From NCBI RefSeq assembly GCF_000970855.1, contig NZ_KQ034046.1:1091755-1155754 (forward strand): DNA of 64,000 nt, written 5' to 3'. Under the pieces are notes generated by a model, which saw only the letters and a program-made list of their open reading frames with translations, did not search any database and was not told the origin of the DNA. Shown here piece by piece: positions 55,211 through 63,899 of the stretch. This DNA comes from Lactobacillus helsingborgensis (lineage in GTDB: Bacteria; Bacillota; Bacilli; Lactobacillales; Lactobacillaceae). Position 1 is the stretch's first letter; every line of letters begins with the position of its first letter. The translations under genes and the position numbers were made by a program.

Positions 55211-56536
55211 TTAACCTCGCACTATAAACTTTGCAATAAAAAAGCCATCACTATCATAACTATCAGGTAAAATCTTTAACATGCCGCTAGGAGCCGATAA
55301 TTTACCTGCTGTAAAAGGTTGCAGCTCAAACTGAGAATGTGTTTCTAAAAAAGATTTTACTACATCTTCGTCTTCTTCTTTTGTAATTGTACATGTTGAA
55401 TAGACTAATTCACCACCAGCAGATATTAAGGAACTAATATGATCCAAAATTTCAAGTTGTATTCTTTGTAAATTAATAAGATCAGACTTTGTTTTAGTAT
55501 AACGTATTTCAGGTTTGCGCCTGATAAGACCTAGACCAGAACATGGTGCATCAACTAAAATTTTAGCAAATTCACCTTTGTCAAAAACTGTATCAGCCTT
55601 TCTGGCATCAAGTGGCTTAACCAGCACCTTAGAAGCGACATTCATGCGCCTGCTGTTTGCCAATACTAAATTGAGTTTTTTCTCATGGATATCTAAAGCA
55701 GTAACTTGCCCCTGAGGTAAGTTTTCAGCGATTTGTACCGTCTTTCCGCCGGGAGCACTGCAAGCATCAAGTACTTTTTCATTTCCAGAAAAATTGAAAG
55801 CACTTACTGCCAAACTAGCAGCTTCATCTTGAATTGTCAATTTTCCTTCATGAAATAATTGCGTCTTAAAAACTCCACCATGGGCTAAAATCAATTCATC
55901 ATTGGCTATTTCAGAATCTATAGGGGCAAAACCCAAATTAGTTAAATTTTCCTTAACTAATTTTTGCTCTGCTAAGTGAGATACTCTCACTGTATTTTTA
56001 GCGCTTTTATTAATGCTGGCTAAAATTTTAGCAGCTCTCTGTTCACCCCAGTGACTAATTAAATAACTTACCAACCATTTCGGAGTACTTTCTTTTACAC
56101 TAAGATAATCAATTTTATCTTTTACACTTGGTAGAACTGAGCCCTGTCTAATTAAAGAATGCAAAATACCATTCACAATTTTATAGCCCACAGAATGTTT
56201 CTTGCCGAATTCTTTGGCTAATTTGTTGGCTTCATTCAAAACTGCCCTGTTAGGAACACTATCCATGAAAAAAATCTGGTATGCAGACAGCAAAAGCAAG
56301 GGATAAAGGTAATTCTCCTTTAGCTTAGTTTTGATTAAACGCCGCAGTTGATACTCTAAATAGATTTTCTCTTGAATAGTACCGTAAACTATTCTAGCGG
56401 CAAAATTCTGGTCAGCCTGCGAAAGGTTACTTTTTATTAAGTTATTATTCAAACTGATATTGGAATAGGAATTATCATCTAAGACACGGATAAGCGTCTG
56501 CAAAGCCACCGCTCGGGCACTTTTAAGAGTCGACAA
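55211..56536 (-). CDS. rsmB: 16S rRNA (cytosine-967-C5)-methyltransferase
   Basis: RNA m5C methyltransferase, 441 residues. The N-terminal NusB-like RNA-binding domain (about 1-130, ARAVALQTLIRVL) is followed by the SAM domain: LDACSAPGGKTVQIAENL, ALDIHEKKL and the two catalytic cysteines in VDAPCSGLGLIRRKPEIR and VYSTCTI. The start is taken as TTG at 56536 because AGGTG lies 6-7 bases before it; a GTG at 56545 is an alternative that would overlap that site. It overlaps the end of fmt. Confidence 0.94.
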   Translation of the reverse strand: MSTLKSARAVALQTLIRVLDDNSYSNISLNNNLIKSNLSQADQNFAARIVYGTIQEKIYLEYQLRRLIKTKLKENYLYPLLLLSAYQIFFMDSVPNRAVLNEANKLAKEFGKKHSVGYKIVNGILHSLIRQGSVLPSVKDKIDYLSVKESTPKWLVSYLISHWGEQRAAKILASINKSAKNTVRVSHLAEQKLVKENLTNLGFAPIDSEIANDELILAHGGVFKTQLFHEGKLTIQDEAASLAVSAFNFSGNEKVLDACSAPGGKTVQIAENLPQGQVTALDIHEKKLNLVLANSRRMNVASKVLVKPLDARKADTVFDKGEFAKILVDAPCSGLGLIRRKPEIRYTKTKSDLINLQRIQLEILDHISSLISAGGELVYSTCTITKEEDEDVVKSFLETHSQFELQPFTAGKLSAPSGMLKILPDSYDSDGFFIAKFIVRG

Positions 56537-57467
56537 TTTTTTCACCTATCTTAAACTTCTGGCCCTGACCATTCAAAAAGCTTTTAATCGCCATTTTATT
56601 CTTACCAGCAGGTTGAACTTCAATTAAATTTAAAACAGTGTTGTCCGCAAAACTGATAGCAAAGCGGTCTTTATTAGCCACTACGCAGCCTGCTGGCAAA
56701 GCAGTTTTATCTTGGGCAACTTGAGCTTGCCATATTTTAAACCTTTTGTTATCAACTAGTAGATATGCACCTGGATCAGGATTTAGTCCTCTAATTAAAT
56801 TATTGGCAGCAGCTGCTGTCATATTTAAAGTGATCTGTTCCTGCTTTTTGCTAATATTAGGAGAAAAAACTACTTTACTAGTATCTTGTGCCTTTTTATT
56901 TTCCGGATTAGCAATTATTTGAGGCAATGTTTTCAGTAATAAGTCACGCCCCAGTAATGACAGTTTTTCAAATAACGTACCGGCAGTATCATTCTCATCA
57001 ATAGCAATTGCTTCTTGCGCATAAATATCCCCGGCATCCATTTGCTTAACCATTTCCATAATAGTTACGCCAGTTTTTTGGTCACCGTTAATAAGAGCAT
57101 ATTGAATTGGTGCTCCTCCACGATATTTAGGCAAAAGTGAACCATGAACATTAACAGCAGCAATTTTAGCTGATTGCAAAAGCTTAGTGGGTAAAAATTG
57201 TCCATAAGCAGCGGTAATTACCAAATCAGCATGCATCTCAACTAATTGATTAAGTTCGTCTGATTTACTTAATTTTGCAGGTTGAAAAACAGACAAATTT
57301 AACTTTTCAGCCAGTTCTTTTACTGGAGACTGCGTTAGTTTTTGTTTTCTGCCCACTTTTTTGTCAGGTTGAGTTACTACGGCTTTAATTTCGTAATTAC
57401 TGTCGGAAAGTGCCTTTAAAATAGGAACAGCAAAATTCGGCGTTCCCAGAAAAATTATTGATGTCAT
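56523..57467 (-). CDS. fmt: Methionyl-tRNA formyltransferase
   Basis: Enzyme, 314 residues, that formylates initiator Met-tRNA with 10-formyl-THF. It has IIFLGTPNFAVPIL at the N-terminus, the catalytic NVHGSLLPKYRGGAPIQYAL (Asn, His, then Asp in the later VTIMEMVKQMDAGDI) and the C-terminal tRNA-binding domain. ATG follows GGGGATA. The def gene often next to fmt is absent here. Confidence 0.96.
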   Translation of the reverse strand: MTSIIFLGTPNFAVPILKALSDSNYEIKAVVTQPDKKVGRKQKLTQSPVKELAEKLNLSVFQPAKLSKSDELNQLVEMHADLVITAAYGQFLPTKLLQSAKIAAVNVHGSLLPKYRGGAPIQYALINGDQKTGVTIMEMVKQMDAGDIYAQEAIAIDENDTAGTLFEKLSLLGRDLLLKTLPQIIANPENKKAQDTSKVVFSPNISKKQEQITLNMTAAAANNLIRGLNPDPGAYLLVDNKRFKIWQAQVAQDKTALPAGCVVANKDRFAISFADNTVLNLIEVQPAGKNKMAIKSFLNGQGQKFKIGEKIVDS

Positions 57468-57481
57468 TAAACATATCCCCT

Positions 57482-59881
57482 TTACATAATGCGCTCCGGT
57501 TCATTGTCAATATAAACAGATAAACCATACTTTTTAACCTTTTGCGCAGAATCTTGAATTTGGTGTAATAATTGGTTGAGTTGATCCTCTTTTTTATATT
57601 TTACCAGTATTTGATAATAATATTGATTTTTTAAGCGAGAAATTGCGCTGGGAGTTGGTCCTAATACAATCGTTTGACGGTTTAATTGTGGCTGCAACCA
57701 ATTCTTTATTTTATATGCTTCGCGAGCAGCATTTTGTTCTTTTTTAGCAGCAACTGAAATTAAAACCGTGTAAAAATAAGGTGGATAATTGCCTGCGTGG
57801 CGCACACGCATTTCATATTGATAGAACCGTTCATAATCCTGCGTTTGCGCCAGTTTGATGGCATAGTGATCAGGATTAAAAGTTTGTATGATAACTTCAC
57901 CCTTTTTTTCGGCTCGGCCTGCTCTACCTGCTACTTGAGTCAAAAGCTCAAATGTTCTCTCAGAGGCATTGTAATCAGGCACCCACAGACCAGTATCAGC
58001 ATTAATCACTCCTACAAGAGTAACGTTAGGAAAGTCTAACCCTTTGGCAATCATTTGTGTACCCAGTAAAATATCTGCTTCATGATCACCAAAAGCATCC
58101 AATATTTTTTTAAAAGAACCTTTTCGTCTGGTGGTATCAACGTCCATACGTAAAATACGCGCCTCCGGTATTAACTTATTGAGTTCTGCCATGACCTTTT
58201 GCGTACCGGTACCCAAAAAACGAATATTTTTACTATGACAATTAGGACACTCTCTTGGAATAGCAGCAGTATAGCCACAATAATGGCACTGCATTTTTTG
58301 TGTATCTTTATGCATTGTTAACGAAAGATCACAATTAGGACATTTCATTACGTAGCCGCATTCTCTACAGAGCATAAAGTTGGCAAAACCACGTCGATTT
58401 AGCATTAGAATAACTTGTTCTTTATTTGCCATTCTATTTTTTATTGCCGTGACGAGTTCAACAGACAAGTCAAATTGACCACCAGTAAAGTTGGCTTTTT
58501 TTAAGTCAATTAAGTTTACTTCAGGCAAACTTTGTTTATTTGCACGTTGTGGCAGCCGCAGTAATTGATAGACTCCCTTTTGTGCACGTGCTCTGCTCCC
58601 AAGTGCCGGCGTTGCACTACCTAATAGTAAAGGGCATGAGTTGTATTTGCTGCGCCAAATGGCAACATCGCGCGCATGGTAACGGGGATTATCTTCCTGT
58701 TTATAGGAAGATTCGTGTTCTTCATCAATTACGATTAACCCGATATTTGTTAATGGTGCAAATACAGCACTACGGGCTCCCACAACAACACGTACTTCAC
58801 CCCGTCTTATTCGGCGCCATTCGTCATATAATTCTCCTTCAGACAAGCCACTATGCAAAACAGCAACTTGTTCACCGAAATGACTTTTGACTTGTTCTAC
58901 CATTTGTGGTGTTAAAGAAATCTCCGGTACCAGCATGAGTGCATTTTTGCCGATTTTTAAAGTTGCACTAATAGCATTTAAGTATACTTCGGTTTTACCG
59001 CTACCGGTCACACCTTCCAGCAGAAAAGTCTGCGCTTGTTTTTCATTAATGATCGGTATAATTTTTCTTAATGCGTTTTTCTGATCAGGATTCAAAATAA
59101 TCTTTTTATTTTGATTTTCGTCTTTATCATAGTCATCTAGCGGATTACGATATATTTCCACCTGTTTTTTATTAAGCCAACCTTTTTTGACAGCATTAGT
59201 TAACGAAACAGTATTAATTTTGGCATCTTGCTCAATCTCGTTTTGTAAAAGAGGAAACTTGGCATAATTTTCAATTAAAAACATGACCAGCTTTTTCTGT
59301 TTGGTGGCGTTTGAGCGTATCGCTTCATATATATTTACGTAATCTTCTTTTGTTTTTGTTAATAAATATTGGCTTTCAGTTTTAACTTTAGCGCGATTTT
59401 CCACCAGGTATTCGACTTTAGCATCATTTGAGCGTAAAAGATGGCGAATTTCAGCAATTTGCTTGTTGTTAGTCACTCTATTTAAATCAAGTGGTTCCCC
59501 TTGAAACAGACGTAATTTTTTGGCTTTAGCAGACACTGGAACCAGAATTTTGCGATAATTTGCCCGCATAACTCTAGGCAGCATAGTTTTTAAAATTGAA
59601 ATGCGATATGAATAAACGTGATTGGCTAAAGCTTGGGAAAGCGTAATTAATTCTTTGGTTAAAGGCGGCATCTCATCCACCACCAAAAGTAGGTCTTTTA
59701 ATTCACCTTGATATTTACTTTTTGTACTTAGACCAATTACAAATCCTTGTACTTTCCGCGGGCCAAAAGGCACAAAAACGCGCGAACCAACCTCTACTTC
59801 GCCCAGTTCATCAGGGATATGATACTCAAAAACTCGATCTGTTTGCTTAGCAGCAACATCAACAATAACTTGCGCAATCAT
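57482..59881 (-). CDS. priA: Primosomal replication restart helicase PriA
   Basis: Replication-restart helicase, 799 residues. The N-terminal DNA-binding part (1-230) is followed by SF2 motifs: Walker A EGVTGSGKTEVYL, DEEHESSYKQE, GSATPALGS, and the zinc-binding cluster of eight cysteines in CRECGYVMKCPNCDLS and CHYCGYTAAIPRECPNCHS, then QVAGRAGRAEKKGEV. ATG follows CAAGGTGA. A strong terminator ends just 12 bases upstream of the start codon, so expression must come from read-through or a promoter further upstream. Confidence 0.97.
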   Translation of the reverse strand: MIAQVIVDVAAKQTDRVFEYHIPDELGEVEVGSRVFVPFGPRKVQGFVIGLSTKSKYQGELKDLLLVVDEMPPLTKELITLSQALANHVYSYRISILKTMLPRVMRANYRKILVPVSAKAKKLRLFQGEPLDLNRVTNNKQIAEIRHLLRSNDAKVEYLVENRAKVKTESQYLLTKTKEDYVNIYEAIRSNATKQKKLVMFLIENYAKFPLLQNEIEQDAKINTVSLTNAVKKGWLNKKQVEIYRNPLDDYDKDENQNKKIILNPDQKNALRKIIPIINEKQAQTFLLEGVTGSGKTEVYLNAISATLKIGKNALMLVPEISLTPQMVEQVKSHFGEQVAVLHSGLSEGELYDEWRRIRRGEVRVVVGARSAVFAPLTNIGLIVIDEEHESSYKQEDNPRYHARDVAIWRSKYNSCPLLLGSATPALGSRARAQKGVYQLLRLPQRANKQSLPEVNLIDLKKANFTGGQFDLSVELVTAIKNRMANKEQVILMLNRRGFANFMLCRECGYVMKCPNCDLSLTMHKDTQKMQCHYCGYTAAIPRECPNCHSKNIRFLGTGTQKVMAELNKLIPEARILRMDVDTTRRKGSFKKILDAFGDHEADILLGTQMIAKGLDFPNVTLVGVINADTGLWVPDYNASERTFELLTQVAGRAGRAEKKGEVIIQTFNPDHYAIKLAQTQDYERFYQYEMRVRHAGNYPPYFYTVLISVAAKKEQNAAREAYKIKNWLQPQLNRQTIVLGPTPSAISRLKNQYYYQILVKYKKEDQLNQLLHQIQDSAQKVKKYGLSVYIDNEPERIM

Positions 59882-59893
59882 TAAATCACCTTG

Positions 59894-59930
59894 AAAAAAT
59901 GACCTCCATCTCTTTTAGGATGGAGGTCAT
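59894..59930 (-). terminator. Terminator between rpoZ and priA
   Basis: A 12-base perfect stem ATGACCTCCATC (59899-59910) / GATGGAGGTCAT (59919-59930) with an 8-base loop and T6 on the minus strand. Confidence 0.92.
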
Positions 59931-59943
59931 AAAATTTTATTAA

Positions 59944-60162
59944 TTACTGATTAACCTCGCGATGATTGGGATCAACGGTAACTTTGCCAGCTTCTATTTC
60001 TTCTAAAGCTTTGCCAACAGGCTTTTGCGATTTATAATTTTTTAAAGCCTCAGGCTCACCGTCTTCCAACTCATGCGCCCTCTTAGCAGCTAAAACTGAT
60101 AATGAATATCTTGAATCAACTTGAGCCAACAATTTATCTATAGATGGATATGTAACTCTCAA
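59944..60162 (-). CDS. rpoZ: RNA polymerase omega subunit
   Basis: Small RNA polymerase subunit, 72 residues, that helps assemble beta-prime. Features are [20 protein letters not shown], then [32 protein letters not shown]. The start is TTG at 60162, 6 bases after GGGAGG and 1 base past the gmk stop; the frame remains open upstream, inside gmk, but there it has no ribosome binding site. Coupled with gmk. Confidence 0.94.
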   Translation of the reverse strand: MRVTYPSIDKLLAQVDSRYSLSVLAAKRAHELEDGEPEALKNYKSQKPVGKALEEIEAGKVTVDPNHREVNQ

Positions 60163-60163
60163 T

Positions 60164-60778
60164 TTAATCCTCCCTAACCATTTTACGATATGTATCAATT
60201 ACGCGTTTAACACTTACATGTTCCGCATCGACGATAGCTTTAATGTGATCAACAGCATTAGCCACGGTATCATTTACCACAGCATAATCATAATCCTGCA
60301 TAACTAGAATCTCATGCCGAGCCTGCTTAATTCTGCCCATGATCACATCTTCGGATTCAGTGCCCCGATTTTCCAACCGCAAATGTAATGTATGCAAGTC
60401 AGGCGGTGTCAAAAATATAAAAACACCATCAGGCATCTTCTCACGCACTTTTTGCGCACCGTTGACGTCAATTTCTAGTAAAACATCTTTACCTTCATTA
60501 AGCATCTTCTTTACAGGTGCCAATGGAGTACCGTAAAAATTATTTACATATTGATTATACTCCAAAAGTTCACCTTGGTTGATAGCCTGCTCAAATCGCT
60601 CTTGAGTGACAAAATAATAATCTTTGCCGTTAACTTCACCAGGTCGAGGCTTTCTAGTGGTCATTGACACTGAATACTCAAACGGAAAGACTTTATTTTC
60701 CACAATTGCACTTTTAACGGTACCTTTTCCAACTCCCGAAGGTCCCGAAAGGACAAGTAACAAACCTTTTTCTGCCAT
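60164..60778 (-). CDS. gmk: Guanylate kinase
   Basis: GMP kinase (GMP to GDP), 204 residues. P-loop [17 protein letters not shown] near the N-terminus, the GMP-binding signature [21 protein letters not shown] and the later [13 protein letters not shown] are present. The ATG at 60778 is chosen because GGGGAG lies 6 bases before it. It heads the long minus-strand run and diverges from the yolD-like gene. Confidence 0.97.
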   Translation of the reverse strand: MAEKGLLLVLSGPSGVGKGTVKSAIVENKVFPFEYSVSMTTRKPRPGEVNGKDYYFVTQERFEQAINQGELLEYNQYVNNFYGTPLAPVKKMLNEGKDVLLEIDVNGAQKVREKMPDGVFIFLTPPDLHTLHLRLENRGTESEDVIMGRIKQARHEILVMQDYDYAVVNDTVANAVDHIKAIVDAEHVSVKRVIDTYRKMVRED

Positions 60779-60910
60779 GCCATACTCCCCTATCAAAAGC
60801 TATTACGTCTAGTTTGCACTAAAATGAAAATATTTTCAAGTTTTGACAATTTTATGTAATTAACTAGCAAGCAGTATATTGGATTTTACCAAAAATATTT
60901 GATTTAATAC

Positions 60911-60939
60911 TTGTGTTTTTGAACAAATGTTCTTATAAT
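60911..60939 (+). promoter_or_regulatory. Promoter of the yolD-like gene
   Basis: TTGTGT (60911-60916), a 17-base spacer and a perfect TATAAT (60934-60939), 45 bases before the ATG. Confidence 0.85.
60920..60933 (+). promoter_or_regulatory. LexA box 1 of the yolD-like gene
   Basis: TGAACAAATGTTCT has the perfect GAAC-N4-GTTC core of the Gram-positive SOS box. It lies wholly within the spacer between -35 and -10. Confidence 0.88.
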
Positions 60940-60948
60940 ATTGATAGT

Positions 60949-60962
60949 CAAACGAATGTTCG
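60949..60962 (+). promoter_or_regulatory. LexA box 2 of the yolD-like gene
   Basis: CAAACGAATGTTCG matches CGAAC-N4-GTTCG at all but one position. It starts about 3 bases past the expected transcription start, 29 bases (about three helical turns) centre to centre from box 1. Confidence 0.78.
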
Positions 60963-60983
60963 GTCTAAATTGAGGCATTTATA

Positions 60984-61259
60984 ATGAAAAATTCACTAAG
61001 AAAAATATATCATTATTTTTTTGATTATGATGAAGATAGATTAAGCATATACAGTCAGTACAATTATGAAGTTTTGGCTGCCCTCAACAAAGCATTAATG
61101 CAACACTCTTTTGTCTTGATTTCTTATCAAGATGGTCTAAGTGAGATTGGTCAAATTACAGGACGAGTATCTGCGGGAAGGTATGTTTTGCGCTCAGCCA
61201 ATAAAAAAATAATCAAAATAGTTGATCTTGATTCAATCTTTCGTATTGACTTTGCCTAA
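60984..61259 (+). CDS. YolD-like SOS protein
   Basis: A 91-residue protein. Its C-terminal half, HSFVLISYQDGLSEIGQIT then GRYVLRSANKK and IIKIVDLDSIFRID, follows the YolD-like pattern (a helix, then beta strands ending in a D-x-x-x-I motif). YolD proteins are usually encoded beside Y-family DNA polymerases and are LexA-regulated; no polymerase gene is nearby here. The N-terminus (KIYHYFFDYDEDR) is aromatic and charged. The ATG follows TGAGG at 8-base spacing. Two LexA boxes and a strong promoter indicate damage induction. Family assignment is inferred from pattern; function is unknown. Confidence 0.72.
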   Translation: MKNSLRKIYHYFFDYDEDRLSIYSQYNYEVLAALNKALMQHSFVLISYQDGLSEIGQITGRVSAGRYVLRSANKKIIKIVDLDSIFRIDFA

Positions 61260-61284
61260 AACAACTGGATTTAATAAAAAATTT

Positions 61285-61315
61285 AGTCAAGGATCTTTAT
61301 GATTCTTGGCTTTTT
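61285..61315 (+). terminator. Terminator after the yolD-like gene
   Basis: AGTCAAG (61285-61291) pairs with CTTGGCT (61305-61311) and T5 follows. It overlaps the end of the convergent GNAT gene. Confidence 0.6.
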
Positions 61316-62181
61316 AAATACAATGTTTCGCTTAATATTTTAAAACCAGCTTTTTCATAAATATGAATAGCCGCTTTATTGGTGACGTCAGCATTTAAAG
61401 CAAAAACTCTGCTACCTTCTTTTTGCAAAATTGCAATCATTTTTTTGATAAAAAAAGTACCAAACCCTTGTCCCCGAAATGGCTTATCAATAAACAATCC
61501 GAAAAAGTAATCTTCATTATCACCATGATCAACGGCACAATAGCCAGCAACTTCATTATCTTTTAATAAAATAAAACTTTTAGTATCTTTATCCAACAAG
61601 GAATTTTTGATGTATTTAGTAGAAGTGGCAATGGCATCTCCAAAAGCGTTACTGTGTGCTGTGGCAACTTGAGCAACGTAGTTCGTTGTTAAAGGCTTAA
61701 CGGCTAAAACCTGATTTAATTTGTCAGCCTTTTCAATTGATACTGGCTCTGAGGTTTGCATATAATAATCAGAATCTTCTTTGACCACTGTTAAGTTACA
61801 ATTTGCTAAAAAGTCTGGATTTTTTGCTAAAAAAACTTTTTCTGACACAAATTCCCATTTATGATAACCATATTGCAACATAATTTGTTTGGCATGCGCC
61901 CACATCTTTGTAGCAACATGGTGCCTGCGAAATTCAGGATCAACTACCAAGTGAACTTCTACTTCTTCATTTGGACCGTCATCAGCATATAGCATTGTTA
62001 AACCGATTAACTTTTGTTCCTCATAAGCTAAGACAAATGTTGGCATATCACTAAAATAGTTGTATTTATTGCTTAAATAAATTTTTGAGTAGGTGTTATC
62101 TGCTTTATTTATTTTTTTATTTAAACCAATAGCCTGTTTGGTCTCCTCGTTATTTAAAGTAATTCTTTCAATAACTTTCAT
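61297..62181 (-). CDS. Tandem GNAT-domain protein
   Basis: A 294-residue protein made of two GNAT acetyltransferase folds. The N-terminal half (about 1-150) has VHLVVDPEFRRHHVATKMW; the C-terminal half (about 170-294) has the full acetyl-CoA pyrophosphate loop in FRGQGFGTFFIKK and the typical ending IHIYEKAGFKI. The first domain's acetyl-CoA loop is degenerate (RRHHVATKM rather than R/Q-x-x-G-x-G/A), so only the second is likely to be catalytic. ATG at 62181 follows GAAAGG. It lies 20 bases after recN and may be co-transcribed. The substrate is unknown. Confidence 0.82.
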   Translation of the reverse strand: MKVIERITLNNEETKQAIGLNKKINKADNTYSKIYLSNKYNYFSDMPTFVLAYEEQKLIGLTMLYADDGPNEEVEVHLVVDPEFRRHHVATKMWAHAKQIMLQYGYHKWEFVSEKVFLAKNPDFLANCNLTVVKEDSDYYMQTSEPVSIEKADKLNQVLAVKPLTTNYVAQVATAHSNAFGDAIATSTKYIKNSLLDKDTKSFILLKDNEVAGYCAVDHGDNEDYFFGLFIDKPFRGQGFGTFFIKKMIAILQKEGSRVFALNADVTNKAAIHIYEKAGFKILSETLYLKSQES

Positions 62182-62201
62182 TCTTTTGCCTTTCAATATT
62201 A

Positions 62202-63890
62202 TTATTTCTTTTTTCTTTTAAAGCTCCTCATCAGATCCTTGGCATTTTGTTTAGCTGCCTGCGTCACGTCACTACCAGCCATCATTTCTGCAATTGCAGT
62301 TATTGTTTCTTCCTGAGTTAAAGGCCCGATTTGAGTATAAGTAGCACCATCTTTGACTTTCTTGGCTACCAAATATTTCTGATCTCCCGCAGCTGCTACT
62401 TGGGGTGAATGTGTAATCGCAATTACTTGTTTATTTTCACCAATTGAATGCAATTTTTGACCAATTGCCGCGGAAACGCGACCGGAGACGCCAGTATCAA
62501 TTTCATCAAAAATCATTGTCCCCACTGGTTCAACTTTACTAAAAATTGCCTTCAAAGCCAGAATTAACCGTGATTGCTCTCCGCCAGAGACGATCTTAAC
62601 CAGCGGCATTAATTCTTCACCGGGATTTGGCGCTATTAAGAAGACAATATTATCGGTGCCCTTCTTGGTAAAAGTCTTAGTTTTGGAAAAATCAATACTA
62701 AAACGGGCCTTAGCCATATAAAGATCTGCCAATTCCTGTTTTATTTTCTTTTCCAAAGTGGAAGCGACATTTTTCCTAATTTCATGCAAATTCTGTGCTT
62801 CAACTTTTAATTTATTTTCTAGTTCTCCCAGCTGTTTTTGCAATTTTTCTTCATCAAGTCCGCCAGTTTCATATTGTCCCAGTTCCTTTTGTACTTTGGC
62901 ATAAAATGCAAATACATCCTCTAATGAAGGACCGTATTTTTTCTTTAAACCGTTAAGCAGATCCAGCCTATTTGAAACATACTGAAATCTTTCTTCATCA
63001 AAATCCATATCATCTAAGACATTTGACAGTTCACTACGGGCATCACTAATAGCGAAAACTCCGTCATCAATTGTCTTAGCTATATCTTTAAACTTAGACC
63101 CATACTCAGCCAATTCATTTGCGGCATTTTGCGCTTTTCCAAGTAAAGTTTCAATGCCGTGATCTTCATCATCGTACATTTGCATTAAATAGTTGGCTGT
63201 ATTAACAATTTTCTGATAATTATTTAACTCATCATATTCGTCTTCAAGCTCATCATCTTCATGAGGATCCTTTAAATCAGCTTTAGATAATTCCTCATTT
63301 TGAAAAGATAAAATATCCTGCTTTTGTGCTAGTTCCTGTGCGTCTTGATGTAAATGATTAATTTGAGCAGTTAATTTTTGCCAATTACTAAAATCGGTTT
63401 GATATTGGGCAAGCTCCTGCTTAAATTTGGAAGAAGCGTAATTATCCACCAGATCAATTTGCCTATCCTGATCCATTAAAATTTGTTGATCATTTTGACC
63501 GTGAATATCAACTAAATAATTACCCAGTTCGCGTAAAACATTAATCGTAGTCAGTTGACCGTTGATGCGCACGACATTTCTTCCTTTAGCAGCTAATTCA
63601 CGGCTAATAATCAATTGTTCTTCTGAATCTGGTATACCATATTGTTCACAAAGTTCGGTAATCTTTTTAGTTTCATGGTCCAGTTCAAACAGACCAGTGA
63701 CCACAGCCTTTTTTTCACCACTACGGATCATTTCCTTTTGGCCGCGACCGCCCATCAATAGTGAAACTGCATCAATAATAATTGATTTACCAGCACCAGT
63801 TTCACCAATTAATACAGTCATATTTTCTTGAAAGCGAACCTTCAATGCTTTAATAATGGCAAAATTTTTAATATCCAGTTCAACTAACAT
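62202..63890 (-). CDS. recN: DNA repair ATPase RecN
   Basis: SMC-like double-strand-break repair protein, 562 residues. The N-terminal Walker A VLIGETGAGKSIIIDAV, a central coiled coil (about 150-380), and the C-terminal signature VSGGEQSRLILALKAIF with Walker B MIFDEIDTGVSGR are present. The ATG follows TAGGAGAGG that overlaps the tlyA stop. No SOS box could be checked, because the promoter would be upstream of tlyA, outside the window. Confidence 0.97.
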   Translation of the reverse strand: MLVELDIKNFAIIKALKVRFQENMTVLIGETGAGKSIIIDAVSLLMGGRGQKEMIRSGEKKAVVTGLFELDHETKKITELCEQYGIPDSEEQLIISRELAAKGRNVVRINGQLTTINVLRELGNYLVDIHGQNDQQILMDQDRQIDLVDNYASSKFKQELAQYQTDFSNWQKLTAQINHLHQDAQELAQKQDILSFQNEELSKADLKDPHEDDELEDEYDELNNYQKIVNTANYLMQMYDDEDHGIETLLGKAQNAANELAEYGSKFKDIAKTIDDGVFAISDARSELSNVLDDMDFDEERFQYVSNRLDLLNGLKKKYGPSLEDVFAFYAKVQKELGQYETGGLDEEKLQKQLGELENKLKVEAQNLHEIRKNVASTLEKKIKQELADLYMAKARFSIDFSKTKTFTKKGTDNIVFLIAPNPGEELMPLVKIVSGGEQSRLILALKAIFSKVEPVGTMIFDEIDTGVSGRVSAAIGQKLHSIGENKQVIAITHSPQVAAAGDQKYLVAKKVKDGATYTQIGPLTQEETITAIAEMMAGSDVTQAAKQNAKDLMRSFKRKKK

Positions 63891-63899
63891 ATTCCTCTC

